From Entoloma clypeatum (lineage: Eukaryota > Basidiomycota > Agaricomycetes > Agaricales > Entolomataceae), in NCBI GenBank assembly GCA_963565915.1, contig OY751490.1, forward strand, positions 620,001 through 684,000: a DNA stretch of 64,000 nucleotides. Reading direction: 5' to 3'. The translations under genes were made by a program, and so were the position numbers. Positions 11,739 to 23,762 of this stretch are shown here, piece by piece (the stretch's first letter is position 1; each line of letters opens with the position of its first letter). The notes beneath the pieces were generated by a model. It made no database searches. It was not told the DNA's origin and saw only the letters and a list, made by a program, of their open reading frames with translations.

Positions 11739-14700
11739 CTACCCTGGTTGGCAAAGAACCGATCGAAAGATCTAGGTTCTGAGTCTTACTTCTTCACACA
11801 TGAACCTGGGAACGTCATTACGACAAGTACCTGTCATGAAGCGTCCCTAAGGGGATTGACTTAGTACACGTCATGTGGAAACATTGATCGTACCTCACAC
11901 ACTTCTGACAAAAAGGGTTTTTCCCACAACCGCTATTCCTAAAGGGAATATGTTATGAGGAATCATTTATTTGTTTTCTCTAAATCAAATTCACAAAGAA
12001 CATCACTGATTGGGAGAACTCCTTTTAGACTCATTAAAAAATGTCTACCTCTCGCTCCGCCCTCGACTCCATCGCCATCTTCGACGGCATCGACTACCAA
12101 AGTTGGGCCGAAAAAATGAAGTCGTACCTTCTCCATCAAGGAGTCTGGCGCCTCGTATCTGGCAACATTGAGCGCCCCGACATCGCAGACTTTACTGTCA
12201 CGGTCTCCACCCCTGCCTCCGCTACTTCTACATCTGCAACCCAACCTCCAGTGGTCACCACTACCATCAACCAACCTGCCTTCCACAAGGAAAGGAAGAT
12301 CTGGACGAGGGATGATGACATGGCTCTGGGTTCCATCCGCCTCAAAGTCTCCGAAGCGATCAGGAGGCACATCAAGGACGCCAAAACCTCAAAGGAAGCC
12401 TGGACAACATTGAAGGACGCATATTCAAAGGTCTCCCCGCCGCCATATTTGGCGACTTCAAAGCCGCAGCCTCTTTCAAACTTTCTGGTCGGGACCCTGT
12501 GCCGGAAATCGAGCGCCTTGGGTCACTCTTCGCTCGCCTTAGCGACTCAAAGTTCGTCGTGCCTGATCTGATGCAGGCTATGATCCTGGCAAGTGCCATT
12601 CCTGACGCGTGGTTGTCCCTCTCCACCGCCCTCTTCCAAGTCTACGATGCCGACGACTTCACATGGCAGGCCGTCACCGACAGCATCGTCTCAGAATACA
12701 GGCGCAAGTACGTGATAGGGTCTACTCGGGCGTCCAACGAGCAGGCCCGGAAAATCTCCGGGACTAAGCAAAAGGGGCAAGACCCCAAATGGGAAAAGCA
12801 AACAGCACCGAGTACCTCGTGTAACAACACTGATGAGCAGACTAACTCGACTGACCCAAGTACCGATTCTGAAAAGAAGAAGGGAAAAGGATGCTGGCGC
12901 AACCAGAAGAAGCGCGCCAACAACACAGAAAACGACTCCGACCAAGCTGAGGAAATGGTCGAGTTTATCGCACCGGCCATTAAGCAACCCCCTCGTTATC
13001 CTGCTCCCTGTCCCCTTCCTCCTCGTCAACGTGCCCCTGCCTTCACCACCGTAACGGGCCGCGGGAAAACTACGAGTACCGCGCAGCCTGAGTTGGAAAG
13101 AATGCAGTCACTCCTGCAATGCATGAACCCGCCTCCTTCTCAGTACACCGGGCTTCCCTCTGGAAAGCCATCTGTGTGGAAAAAGAACGAGAGGGTGCGA
13201 AGACTCGCCCGAGAAATCGGTGCCCAACCCTCTGGGTCAAATCTTCGCATCTTAGATACCATCATTCCTGACATCGACGAAAGGCCGGCTAAACAGCGTC
13301 GCGTTGCCCCGTCGATAGAAGAATCACTGAAGATGATGGACATCGACCAGGAACGGATGGGGCCGGATGTGTTTGAGGACAAGATAGAACTTGACGGTTT
13401 GTCAAAACCCTTTCTTAAACCTTACCAATTGCGGAAAGCTAACAATACCTCTCAACAGACATATGATATAATAGCCAGTACCAGTACAGAATGCGTAGAT
13501 TACTTTAGCAGTGATTTACATAAAAAATATATTAAACATTTTGCTTCTTGTACACATTGTAAGGAAAAAGAACGCGCGCAATGGATATTAGATTCCAGCG
13601 CCTCTTTACACTTCACCTATGAGTTTAAGGACTTCGCATATTATAGACCTCTCACAGTCAAGCGATTCGTCCAAACTGCAGCCAAAGGGAAGAAACTGGA
13701 AATTCTTGGAGTTGGGGCCGTTCCAGTACGGCACACCCTAAATGGGGAAGTTAAAACCCATCTTCTCAGACCGGTGTTCTACATCCTGGACATGGACACA
13801 CGCCTATTGTCCCTAGACGTCTTCCTTAACCATGGTTACAAAGTAGACGGGACTTGTGGAGAAATTAACATCTCCAAAGGGCTGAGCAAAATCCAGTTTT
13901 CGCCCCACATCCTTGGTCAAACCATTTACTGGTTAGACACTGAAATACGCTATGACCAGATCCATGCGATCTCGAGTGAAATCACTGTTGAAACATGGCA
14001 CAAGCGCCTTGGTCACCCAAATGATCAAGCACTTCGAAAGATTCCCACCAGTACCAAAGGGGTACCTGAAACACTAGTACGTGAGAAATCACAGGAAAGT
14101 TGCACAGGCTGCCTTAAAGGGAAAATGCCTAATCAGTCGTATCCCAATTCAATAACAAGGGCAACAAAAACCTTTGATCTGATCCATTCTGATCTCACAC
14201 AGATATCCACGGCATCATACCACAAATATAAATATTTCCTTACGTTTCTGGACGATTTTTCATCCCACGTCTGGGTCGTCTTGCTTAGAAAGAAGTCTGA
14301 TGCCGTCACGGCACTGAGACAATTTCTTGCGATGATCCAGAATCAGTTCGCTGCTACCCCTAAAAAGTGGCGAGTTGATGGAGGTGGAGAGTTCGACGAA
14401 TACAAGGATGTACTTGCCAGTCATGGAATTCTGATCGACGTCACACTCCCATATCAGCATCAGCAGAATGGTAGAGCAGAAAGGATCAATCGAACTCTAT
14501 GGGAAAAATCTCAGGCCTTGCGCTTCAACGCGTGTTTACCACCTATGTGGTGGGAATTCTGTTTGGAACATGCAGCGTTCCTCTACAACAGAACCCCCAT
14601 GCAGCGTCTTGAATGGAAAACCCCTTACTTCAGGGTGACTAATGAGATCCCCGACATGTCAAGTGTCAGAGTATTTGGATGCCAGGCATATGTATGTATA

Positions 14701-15470
14701 TATCCCAAAAGAGAAACAGAAAAACTCCCTGGAATCCAGATTGCGATTGATGATTTATCTCAGATTGAAACCAGGAGTCAAAGGATACCGTTTCATGGAT
14801 CCTGAAACCAATACGATCTTCATGGGTGGGAAAGCGATCTTTGATGAGAGCAAGTACCCTAGATGCCACATCGACCCTTTGCCAGAAAACCATCCAGAAA
14901 TGGAAAACCCGGAACCGGCTGATGAGTTTGAGGATCTCATCCCCAGAAATGATGACAATGACAGTCATAACGAAACACCTCATGACCCTGTTCCTACTGG
15001 ACAGGATCACCCTGAATCAGACAACAATTTGCCGCTTAGCGAGCCCGATGACAAGCCACGAGTACCCACTCCTGAACCTGAACAAGTACCAGATCGACCG
15101 ATCAGGGAACGACGAGTTCGGAGAATGCCTGGTAGCATCTATGGGGAAGACACCCCTGCTTCTGATCTTGAAAAAATGGATCGAAGATGTAGATTGGGTG
15201 GTCAAACGGCATGGATGAATGATCTCCTAATGGAGGCAATCTCTATCTAAGTAGGCATCATCGAAATGTCACACAAAGACATATACCCTCTTCCAAACAA
15301 AGAAGATTGGTATGCGGCAGAACGAAAAGAGCTAGACATGCTCAAAAGCCGCGGGGTGATCACGGAGTTAGTACCCCTACCCACAGGGAGGAAAGCTCTA
15401 AAGAACAAATGGGTTTACAATGAAAAATCCGACGGGCGTCTGAAAGCGCACCTCGTTGCAAAAGGCTTCT

Positions 15471-15838
15471 TGTTACGGACTAACGACTACGGACATATAC
15501 ACTTACCTTTTTACTTACTCATCGGCCCCCGCTTACACATATCGTATTATACTTTATTTCCTTTAGTATACTTCGCTCCCGTGCTGACTCGCTTTCCGCA
15601 GCTGTCTGACTCATTCCGCAGTCAGCTTACTCATTAGTGCATAGCCTTCCGCAGTCGCCTTACTCATGCGCACTGCCTTCCGCAGTTACTGACTCATTCG
15701 CTACCGCTCATAGTCAGTACTATATAAACCTCATGTACCATAGCTACATTCCTTAGATTTAGCAATCACATTGCTCTTTGCCTTTCCATCTTCCTGCATA
15801 CTCTGCCCGAACCTTGGAACGGTTTGTTACGCATAATA
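15471..15838 (+). repeat. 5' LTR of gypsy B2
   Basis: It starts TGTTACGGAC and ends GCATAATA (altered end). The TATA box tatataaa is at 15721-15728. The 11-mer agatttagcaa at 15755-15765 is the likely start of the R region, about 34 bases from the TATA box. Confidence 0.9.
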
Positions 15839-15851
15839 AGTTGCTAAATCT
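15755..15851 (+). promoter_or_regulatory. Predicted self-priming pair (mRNA 5' end and primer site)
   Basis: agatttagcaa at 15755-15765 in the LTR is exactly complementary to ttgctaaatct at 15841-15851, two bases inside the LTR boundary. Tf1/sushi elements prime reverse transcription by folding the first 11 bases of their mRNA onto such a site, without a tRNA. The TATA spacing fits a transcript starting at the 11-mer. The priming role is inference. Confidence 0.65.
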
Positions 15852-16306
15852 CGTTAGGTTCGCCCAGAGCGAAGAGAGCAACTACCAGACGAGTCAAGAC
15901 GTCGCGCTTCTTTGAAGACTTCACCAGTAACCCATTCAGCACGCCAGAAGCCCGACAGGAGGAGCTAAGTCCTCGAGACAGTATCGATTTTACACTCATC
16001 CAGCAGTACATCGAATCGGAGATCCATTGCATCCTACAGCAGGTGCTTGACGAAGAACTAGACAACGACGAGCATCGCCCCCACGGCGAGATAGCAGAGA
16101 GCATCCATCTTGCTCGGCAACACCAGATCGCGCGTTACAACGCCTGACAGAACGAACTCAAAAGCTTTCGCGTTCAAGAAGGACCTCAGACAGGTCGGAT
16201 CACAGAGATCAGAGAGTTTATCGGTGTCCAGACAACCGTTATCAGAAGATTGATTAGGACGCTCACATCGAGACGTCCCAGAGCCACATCACCATGTCTT
16301 ACTTGA
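15848..16306 (+). pseudogene. ATG-less leader frame (ORF0) of gypsy B2
   Basis: This frame between the primer site and gag encodes a charged, helix-rich segment (PRAKRATTRRVKTSRFFEDF, then SPRDSIDFTLIQQYIESEI). It has one TGA (16145-16147) where B3 has CGA and ends at TGA 16304-16306, overlapping the gag start by 13 bases in another frame. It has no in-frame ATG. The protein sequence is conserved in B3 and in gypsy C, so it is probably coding, but how it is translated is unclear. Confidence 0.5.
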
Positions 16307-17496
16307 AGCAGCAGATCTACGCCCACTTCACCACCGACGAGCAACAGACCGAGTACAACCGTTGGGCACGAAACGAGAGACTTGACCCCTTCTCACGACC
16401 AACAGACGTGCAGGAACAGAGATTCCTTAGAGATCTACAAAGGAAATACCCCGAACGTTTTGCCACCGATTCCGCCGACGAGTCCCCTGACGAATTTACT
16501 TTTGATTCCGCGCAGTCAGATACCGAACAGACGCCTAGAACAGGGACTGATTTTCAACCCCTACCTGTATCCCGAACCCCATCTTCATCCCAACAATCCG
16601 ACACCTCTCCTACTCCGCAGGTTCTAGACATGGCAGAAGCACCGACAGTACAAACAATGGATACATCCAAGATCATCAAAGATCCTGGGATGTTCAAAGA
16701 CAGACACACCTTCGACGAGTGGTGGAAAGCCACCAAATTATACATCAGGTTCCAGAAGGGCCTGTCCGACGATCAGAAAATTCTTGCAGTGTTATCCCGC
16801 ATGATGGAAGGGTCCGGTAAACACTGGGCCAGCAACAAGTTAGACGACCTTGCCACTGATGGCGAGAACATCACCTGGTTAGGGTTCTCAGACGACATCG
16901 CTACGCGATTCTCTATTGCCAACAAATCGGCAGCGGCCAAGGCGAGACTCGAAGTCCTGAAACAGGAGAAATGCACCATCGACGAATTCTTGGACGAATT
17001 CGAAGAGCTCTTGAAGCTGTCAAACCTTGGCGAAGAAACTGGGAAATACATCCTGGAAAAGAACGTCAACCGCAGAATTTCTGAACAAGTGGCTAGCGAT
17101 GGCAGGACGTGCACTGATTACGCAAAGGAGATCCGAAACAAGGGACGACAGATGGAGGGACATGCATTAGTCATCCGAGGGGGTGGCGACACACGCACCG
17201 GATCGGGCACCACTTATGGTGGTCAAGGCAAAGCCATGGAGATCGACAAAGCAGGAGTAGCCCGTTGCTACAACTGTCAGCGCTTTGGTCACCTTGCCAA
17301 AGACTGCGAAGCCCCAAAGAAGAAAGATGGTCGTAAGTGTTTCAACTGCGACCAAGAAGGACATATCGCGCGCAGCTGCCGCAAGCCGAAGAAGAACTCT
17401 GGAAAGATTAGGAAGGTGTCTGATGGAGATACCGATGATGATGAAACCATCACCATAGAGACCGATGAGAAGGATTTTCCCGAAGGGTCCGATTAA
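16294..17496 (+). CDS. gag: Gypsy B2 Gag
   Basis: The translation is identical to the gypsy B1 Gag (400 codons): ATG start MSYLKQQIY, capsid-like region about residues 120-230, two CCHC knuckles about residues 325-360 and an acidic C-terminus. The start overlaps ORF0. Pol is reached in the -1 frame. The intact frame may supply Gag in trans if transcribed, which is inference. Confidence 0.85.
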   Translation: MSYLKQQIYAHFTTDEQQTEYNRWARNERLDPFSRPTDVQEQRFLRDLQRKYPERFATDSADESPDEFTFDSAQSDTEQTPRTGTDFQPLPVSRTPSSSQQSDTSPTPQVLDMAEAPTVQTMDTSKIIKDPGMFKDRHTFDEWWKATKLYIRFQKGLSDDQKILAVLSRMMEGSGKHWASNKLDDLATDGENITWLGFSDDIATRFSIANKSAAAKARLEVLKQEKCTIDEFLDEFEELLKLSNLGEETGKYILEKNVNRRISEQVASDGRTCTDYAKEIRNKGRQMEGHALVIRGGGDTRTGSGTTYGGQGKAMEIDKAGVARCYNCQRFGHLAKDCEAPKKKDGRKCFNCDQEGHIARSCRKPKKNSGKIRKVSDGDTDDDETITIETDEKDFPEGSD

Positions 17497-17537
17497 ACGA
17501 CGCTAAGTCGCGACCCTTATCCATTAAACGAACTCGC

Positions 17538-20500
17538 TTGCCTGGTGCAGCTACAGACAATATAACTTATGTTATCCCTGCAAAGCGAGCTGTTGCGTCA
17601 ACTAAGATTGTCAAGGGAGATAAACCTCCGAAACGACGAGAGATCAAGCTGCAGGCTCAGATCGAAACACGACAAGGACCAAAGGCCATTCGACCCGAGG
17701 TTGATAGCGGATGTGAACGCACATGTATCCATCCCAGAATAGTACGCGAACAGAACCTTCCCACACGAGGAATAAAACCCATATCAATCCTAAATGCGGA
17801 TGGATCGCCGAACCGACAACAGAAAGCAGAAAAACTTGCCGAAGTCAAGCTGGACTTAGGAACACACCAGGAAACCATGGAAGCAATGGTATTGGACATT
17901 GGGAGAACGGACATGCTTTTGGGACATGACTGGTTGGTGCACCACAACCCCACAATCAATTGGACGACCGGCGCTGTAACATTCAACCGGTGCCCATCAA
18001 CATGTCAAACCAAACACTCGGATTTCAGGGTTAACCTTAATGGTCCCAAACATCGGGTTCGCATGGTGGAAGTACGAGACAAGGACGCACCCAAGAAATC
18101 GGATCAGAAATGGAAGCCCGGAGACCCCATATTGGAAGCAGTTACTCCCACACCACCTCCCACAACCAAACGACCCTCATACATTGAACGTTTTGCCCAT
18201 CTCTTTGAAAAAGAAAACTTTGACAAGATCCCAAAGAAAAGAGAATGGGACCACGGCATTGAACTTACACCGGACGCACCAAAGGAGCTAGGAGGAAACA
18301 CGTATCCTATGACCCAAAAGGAGCAAGAAGAACTGGACGAATTCATTGATGAAGGCCTGGCAACCGGAAAGATCCGACCGTCCAAATCCCCTTATGCATC
18401 ACCCTGCTTCTTCATTAACAAGAAAGACGGTTCCAAACGATTGGTACAGGATTATCGCACAGTCAATAAATTCACGGTTAAGGACAAATTCCCACTCCCA
18501 CGCATCAACGACCTCTTGGATGTATTGAAGGACGCAGTCTACTTCAACAAAATGGACATCATGTGGGGATACAATAACGTGCGGATTAAGAAGGGTGACG
18601 AATGGAAAGCCGCCTTCCTGACCAGCCGAGGATTGTTTGAACCATTGGTCATGTTTTTCGGTCTCTGCAACTCCCCGGGAACGTTCTCTCGGATGATGGC
18701 CAGCCTATTCAGGGATCAGATCCGTCGGCGCATCTGTGTGATTTACATGGATGACATAGTGGTTATTGGTAAAACCAAGGAAGAACTCGCCCGGAACACC
18801 GAAGAGATCTTGCAGATTCTGTCAGACAATGACCTGTTCCTAAAGGAGAAGAAGTGTCTTTGGGAAGTAACGAAATGCCCCATATTGGGATATGTCGTTG
18901 GAGAAGGACGTGTTGAGATGGAAACTGAAAAGGTGGACACAATCCGGAACTGGCGAGTACCCACTTCAAAAAAGGAAGTCCAGAGGTTCCTGGGATTTGC
19001 CAATTTTTATCGACGCTTCATTGAAGGATACTCAAACATCGCAAAGCCACTCACAACACTTACGGGAAATACAGCATTCACGTGGGGACCAGCGGCGCAA
19101 GAAGCATTTGAAGGTCTTATACGGGCAATCACGACGGCACCAGTCTTGGCATTGCCCAAACCGGACGGACAGTTCAGGGTCGAAACCGATGCATCGGGTT
19201 ATGCGATTGGAGCGGTACTTTCACAGAAATAAGACGACAAGTGGCATCCTATCGCGTTCTTGTCGCGGACCATGTCCACGGCCGAACAGAATTACGAGAT
19301 ATATGACAAGGAACTCTTGGCAGTCATGGAAGCACTGAAGGACTGGCGACATTATCTACTTGAAGCCAAGGAACGTTTCGAGATCTTAACCAATCACAAA
19401 AACCTGGAGTATTTCCGGCGTCCTCAGGACCTAAACAAACGACAGAGGTGCTGAAAGATGAAGTTACAAGATTATGACTTCGAATTGCGACATGTACCTG
19501 GGAAGACAAACGCGAAAGCAGACATCCTGTCACGTTTACCCTGGTATGAGACGGAACTCGAGCCGCAGGACAGCGACCAAATGCTCAAGGAGGGGCTATT
19601 TTTGAAACGATTGGAATCAGAAGATGTGATACAAATGGAGATGTTCACGGAGAAACAATTCTTTGAAGGGGGTGAAACATCTGATTCCATCAAAATCAGA
19701 AACATCACAACCATCGAAAACCCATGGATCGCACGCATCAAGGCCTCAAATCGCATGGAGACAGAAGTAGCCCAGGGTCTGAAGAAGAATCCTCACTGGT
19801 ACCAGCAGGAAAATGGCATCACCTATGCAGGAGAACAAGTCTATGTTCCACCAGACCCACAATTGCGCCAAGAACTGATGTTTGAAGCGCACGACGCACC
19901 AGTGGCAGGACATCCAGGACAATATCAAACACATGAACTCCTCACTCGCACCTACTGGTGGCCCACCATCCTACATGACGTAAAGAAGTATGTGAAAGGG
20001 TGTGACACCTGTCAACATAACAAGATCAGCCACCAAAGGAGACACGCCCCTCTACACCCTAACGCCGCGCCAAGTCAACCATGGGAAGACATAGGGATTG
20101 ACATCGTGGGACCGATACCAGAATCTGATGGGAAGAACGCAATTCTGGTCATCACGGACAGACATTCAAAGATGCTTCATCTCATCCCGACAACCGTGGA
20201 ACTATCGGCTGAAGGATTAGCCAAGATCTATCGGGACCAGATATGGAAGCTTCATGGGATCCCTAAGAAGATCATTAGCGACAGAGGACCACAGTTCACC
20301 GCGAAGTTCATGGAGATACTTTGCCGCATGTTGGGAGTCAAGAGAAACCTGTCCACTGCATACCATCCACAAACTGATGGACAAGCCGAACGATCGCATC
20401 AGGAAACCGAGGTGTTTTTACGAAACTTTGTCAACCATCTACAAGATGATTGGGCGGAATGGATCGCAATCGCAGAATTCCAGTACAATGACAAAGAACA

Positions 20501-21146
20501 TCAAGCGACAAAGTACACACCATTCTATCTCAACTATGGTCTGCATCCTTGGAAGGGAGAACTTGTGTTGGAAGACACCAATCCAGCGGCAAACGACTTC
20601 TTGAAAAAACTCAAACAGGCATGAGAAGAAGCCAACGCAGCACTGAGACAGGCCCAGGATCAGATGAAGAAGACAGTTGACACACGACAAAGCCCATCTT
20701 GGAATTACCGCAACGGAGACAAGGTGTGGCTGGAAGGGACTAACATCAGGACTGATCGTCCCTCGAAGAAACTTGACGCCCTCCGACACGGACCGTTCAA
20801 AGTTCTAGAGAAGAAAGGAGCTAGCGCATACCGTCTTGATCTTCCCAAAACCTTGAAGATGATCCACCCTGTGTTCAACGAGACCCTGTTATCACCATAC
20901 GAAACCCCAAAGTATGCCATTCAGAAAAAGAAGCCAGCCCCTGATCCGATCATCGTCGAAGGATGAGAAGAATACCATGTCTCCACGATCCTAGACTCTC
21001 GGAAATTCCGTGGAAAGATCCAGTACCTTGTCCAATGGGAAGGGTATGGCCCAGAAGAGAACACATGGGAACCTCGGACTAATGTTCAGAACGCTCAAGA
21101 CTTGATCCGAGATTTTCATCGGCAAAATCCATCGCGTCCACGATAA
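17538..21146 (+). pseudogene. pol: Gypsy B2 pol, four in-frame stops
   Basis: The frame is continuous for 1203 codons apart from stops at 19230-19232 (TAA), 19452-19454, 20622-20624 and 20964-20966 (TGA). Each is explained by one C-to-T or G-to-A change relative to B3. Protease DSGCERT, RT YMDDIV, integrase motifs and the C-terminal chromodomain are all present. The first listed codon is TTG, so Pol has no ATG of its own and needs frameshifting from gag. Confidence 0.88.
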
Positions 21147-21264
21147 AAGAACAAACTTTGAGAACCATTTTTCCACATCGACTTCTGTCACATCGAGTTC
21201 CCCGCTCCAACTCTTCTCGCCCAACACGCCGTTCTTCTTATACCTTTCAAACATCATTTCTGCC

Positions 21265-21534
21265 ATGTCCAACATCACCGCCGCCTCCACCGATGCTTCC
21301 GATATCAACCCCACCATCACCACCCTCATCGGCGAAGCGCTCTCCATGCGCGACCAGATCCATGCGCTCGAAACCTCCGTCGCCGACATCCTCCACCGGC
21401 AGATGCATATCCGCCTTCATACCCTCTCCGATTTACCAACCGCCCCACCGCTGAGGAGAAGCTCATCCTCAAAAACTATACCAACACCCTTGCTGTCGAG
21501 AATCAACGCCTTCGCCTCGCCGTTCGAGGTTTAG
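21265..21534 (+). pseudogene. Gypsy B2 ORF3, frameshifted
   Basis: ATG at 21265 opens the small post-pol frame (MSNITAASTDASDINP). A two-base loss near 21445 relative to B3 shifts the frame, and the altered frame stops at 21534. The true frame would have reached the TAG near 21631. B3 and C keep the intact version. Confidence 0.65.
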
Positions 21535-21669
21535 AGTTTGCCACAGCGGTAAACGATGAACTGATAAAGGATTGGGGTAACCGAGTTGACCCTGCCTGGG
21601 CCGATCCAAATGGCAACGATGGATGGGAGTAGGTAGTCTGTGAGGACACAGACCTTGAGGAGGGGAACA

Positions 21670-22037
21670 TGTTATGGACTAATGACTACGGACGTATACG
21701 CTTACCTTTTTACTTACTCATCGGCCCCCGCTTACACATATCGTATTATACTTTATTTCCTTTAGTATACTTCGCTCCCGCGCTGACTCGCTTTCCGCAG
21801 CTGTCTGACTCATTCCGCAGTCAGCTTACTCATTAGTGCATAGCCTTCCGCAGTCGCCTTACTCATGCGCACTGCCTTCCGCAGTTACTGACTCATTCGC
21901 TACCGCTCATAGTCAGTACTATATAAACCTCATGTACCATAGCTACATTCCTTAGATTTAGCAATCACATTGCTCTTTGCCTTTCCATCTTCCTGCATAC
22001 TCTGCCCGAACCTTGGAACGGTTTGTTACGCATAACA
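21670..22037 (+). repeat. 3' LTR of gypsy B2
   Basis: It begins TGTTATGGAC (CpG changed to TpG) and ends with the canonical GCATAACA, followed by the target copy cttct. It lacks the two changes shared by the 5' LTRs of B1 and B2. Confidence 0.9.
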
Positions 22038-23447
22038 CTTCTCACAAGTAGAAGGCATCGACTTTGATCAAATCTTCTCACCAGTAGTGAGGTATGAGAC
22101 TGTCCGGGTGATTCTGGCATTGACAGCCCTTGAAGGGTGGTTCATGACACTCTTGGACGTCTCAGCAGCCTTCCTCTATGGAACACTCCGTGAGGTAATT
22201 TACATGTGACAGCCTGAGGGCTACATAGTAAAAGGGAAAGAAAACCTTGTGTACCGACTATACAAAGCCCTATACGGACTTAAACAGGCCGCATTAGCCT
22301 GGTGGAGGGAACTCGATTCCTCCATGAAAAAGCTCAGTTTTGTCCGGCTTCACTCCAATGCGGGAGTTTTCATTCACACAAGTACCAAAGGGGAAATTGT
22401 GATCGCCGTCATTTATGTCGATGACTCTGCTTTTCTCGGCACAAACCGAGAGTACACGCTAGAAAAGAAGAAGGCCTTCATGGCAACATGGGAATGTAGG
22501 GACCTTGGCCACTTAGTGTGTGATGGGGAACCGAAAGAATTTCTCTCAATCCAAATAAGGCAACGTGGGAAGAAAATCTTCATTGATCAAGTACCTTACC
22601 TTGAGAAAATTCTCGCATGTATGGGGATGAGCGAATCCAATGCGACCCATACCCCACTCCCGGCGGGCTACAAACCCATGAAGTCTGAAGATGAACCCAA
22701 TGCGGAACTCAGATCCAAGTACCAATCCATCATCGGATCACTATTGTACTTAATGATCGGGACAAGACCCGACATTTGTTTCGCCGTGATCAAAATGTCC
22801 CAATTTTCCGCAAACCCTACCAAACGCCATTTAGAAGTGGCTAGGGATATTTGCAGGTATTTGAAGGCGACAAATGATTACGCAATCATGTACGATGGTG
22901 ATTCTGGGAAAGGGATCTACGCCTTCACAGACTCCGATTGGGCGTCAGACAAAAACACCAGGAAATCCACCACTGGTTACTTCATATCGCTGGTGTCTGG
23001 AGCAGTAACATGGGTTTCATCAGCACAAAAAACCATTGCCCTCTCTTCCACGGAAGCAGAATACATGGCGCTATCAGATTGCAGCCGCGCAGTAACATGG
23101 CTTAGAAGCATGCTTGCCGAACTTGGGATGCAGATCCGATCGGTTCCGATCTATGGAGACAACAATGGCTCCGTCTTTATCGCATCCAATCCTGTAACTG
23201 AGAAGCGATCCAAGCACATCGATGTGCGATTCCACTTTGTCAGAGAAAAAGTATCCGAAGGGATTATTACGGTCGAATTCATCGAAGGAGTGAATAACCC
23301 TGCAGACCTTTTAACTAAAAATCTGGGGAAAATCCTCTTCAACAAGTTTATCCCGTACTTTGGATTACTTAAAAACTAGACGAAGAAAGAGTACCTATAT
23401 GGGAAAAAGTAAGATGTATTTAGAAGTATGTACTAAATATGGGGGGG

Positions 23448-23757
23448 TGTTGAAACTTTTCCATCATGTAGATTAGATTAGATTAGATTACATCACGTGA
23501 CCATTTACACATCTTCAATTACATACTTATTTGGTTGGTACAAACAGTAGTATGGTATATAAGACCAGGAAACTGTCAATATCAATAAGTTGTCTCTTGA
23601 CTCTTAACCAGCTCCATCGCTCTTACCAGCCTCAACCACTCTCACCAGCCTCACCCTTCCCAACCAAGTAAGTGACTAAAACAGTAGAGTAGATTACTTC
23701 CACTGTAGCTGTGTTGCTCAGTACATCTGTGGCTAGCGCCCAGGTGGAACTTCAACA
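23448..23757 (+). repeat. 3' LTR of copia B1
   Basis: This 310-base LTR has 7-base inverted ends TGTTGAA and TTCAACA and is preceded by a polypurine run (ggggggg). It carries a (GATTA)n stretch near its 5' end, a CACGTG palindrome and a TATA box (gtatataag, about 23556). It is followed by the target copy tacat at 23758-23762. Confidence 0.92.
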
Positions 23758-23762
23758 TACAT

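Larger units (their letters stand above)
15471..22037 (+). mobile_element. Gypsy chromovirus B2, full length but defective
   Basis: The 6567-bp element has two 368-base LTRs (15471-15838 and 21670-22037) and a perfect 5-base target duplication cttct at 15466-15470 and 22038-22042. It is inserted in the RT region of copia B1. The LTRs differ at six sites, all C/T or G/A, five of them at CpG. The internal region is near-identical to gypsy B1 and carries the same stops. Confidence 0.93.
12041..23379 (+). pseudogene. Copia B1 gag-pol, interrupted and mutated
   Basis: It begins at ATG 12041 (MSTSRSALDS) and follows copia B2 closely. Damage: a one-base loss in a C run near 12437, a four-base gain near 14695, CAA-to-TAA at 15249, the gypsy B2 insertion at 15470, and CGA-to-TGA at 22207. 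The last coding stretch (22249-23379) has RT (VIYVDDSAFLG), RNase H (DSDWASD, SSTEAEYMAL, YGDNNGS) and ends LLKN. The protease box reads DSSAS where copia B2 has DSGAS. Confidence 0.85.
5800..23757 (+). mobile_element. Ty1/copia element B1 carrying two nested gypsy elements
   Basis: The ends are an LTR fragment starting TGTTGAAAC (5800-5847) and a full 3' LTR (23448-23757). The 5-base target duplication tacat is at 5795-5799 and 23758-23762. The body is 11739-15470 plus 22043-23447, interrupted by gypsy B1 (minus) and gypsy B2 (plus). Most of the 5' LTR, the primer site and the adjacent 3' end of gypsy B1 have been lost in one deletion at 5847/5848. Confidence 0.9.

Noticed and set aside
17440..17500. 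A canonical -1 slippery heptamer at the gag-pol overlap
   Set aside because: The overlap of about 30 bases contains ttttccc, which does not fit the X XXY YYZ rule in the gag frame; the mechanism is left open.
15471..22037. Classical RIP as the cause of the mutations
   Set aside because: The changes are concentrated at CpG and few in number; RIP would give dense CpA-to-TpA change over the whole copy.
23448..23510. GATTA tandem repeats as telomere-like sequence
   Set aside because: They are four or so copies fixed within every copia B LTR, so they belong to the LTR.
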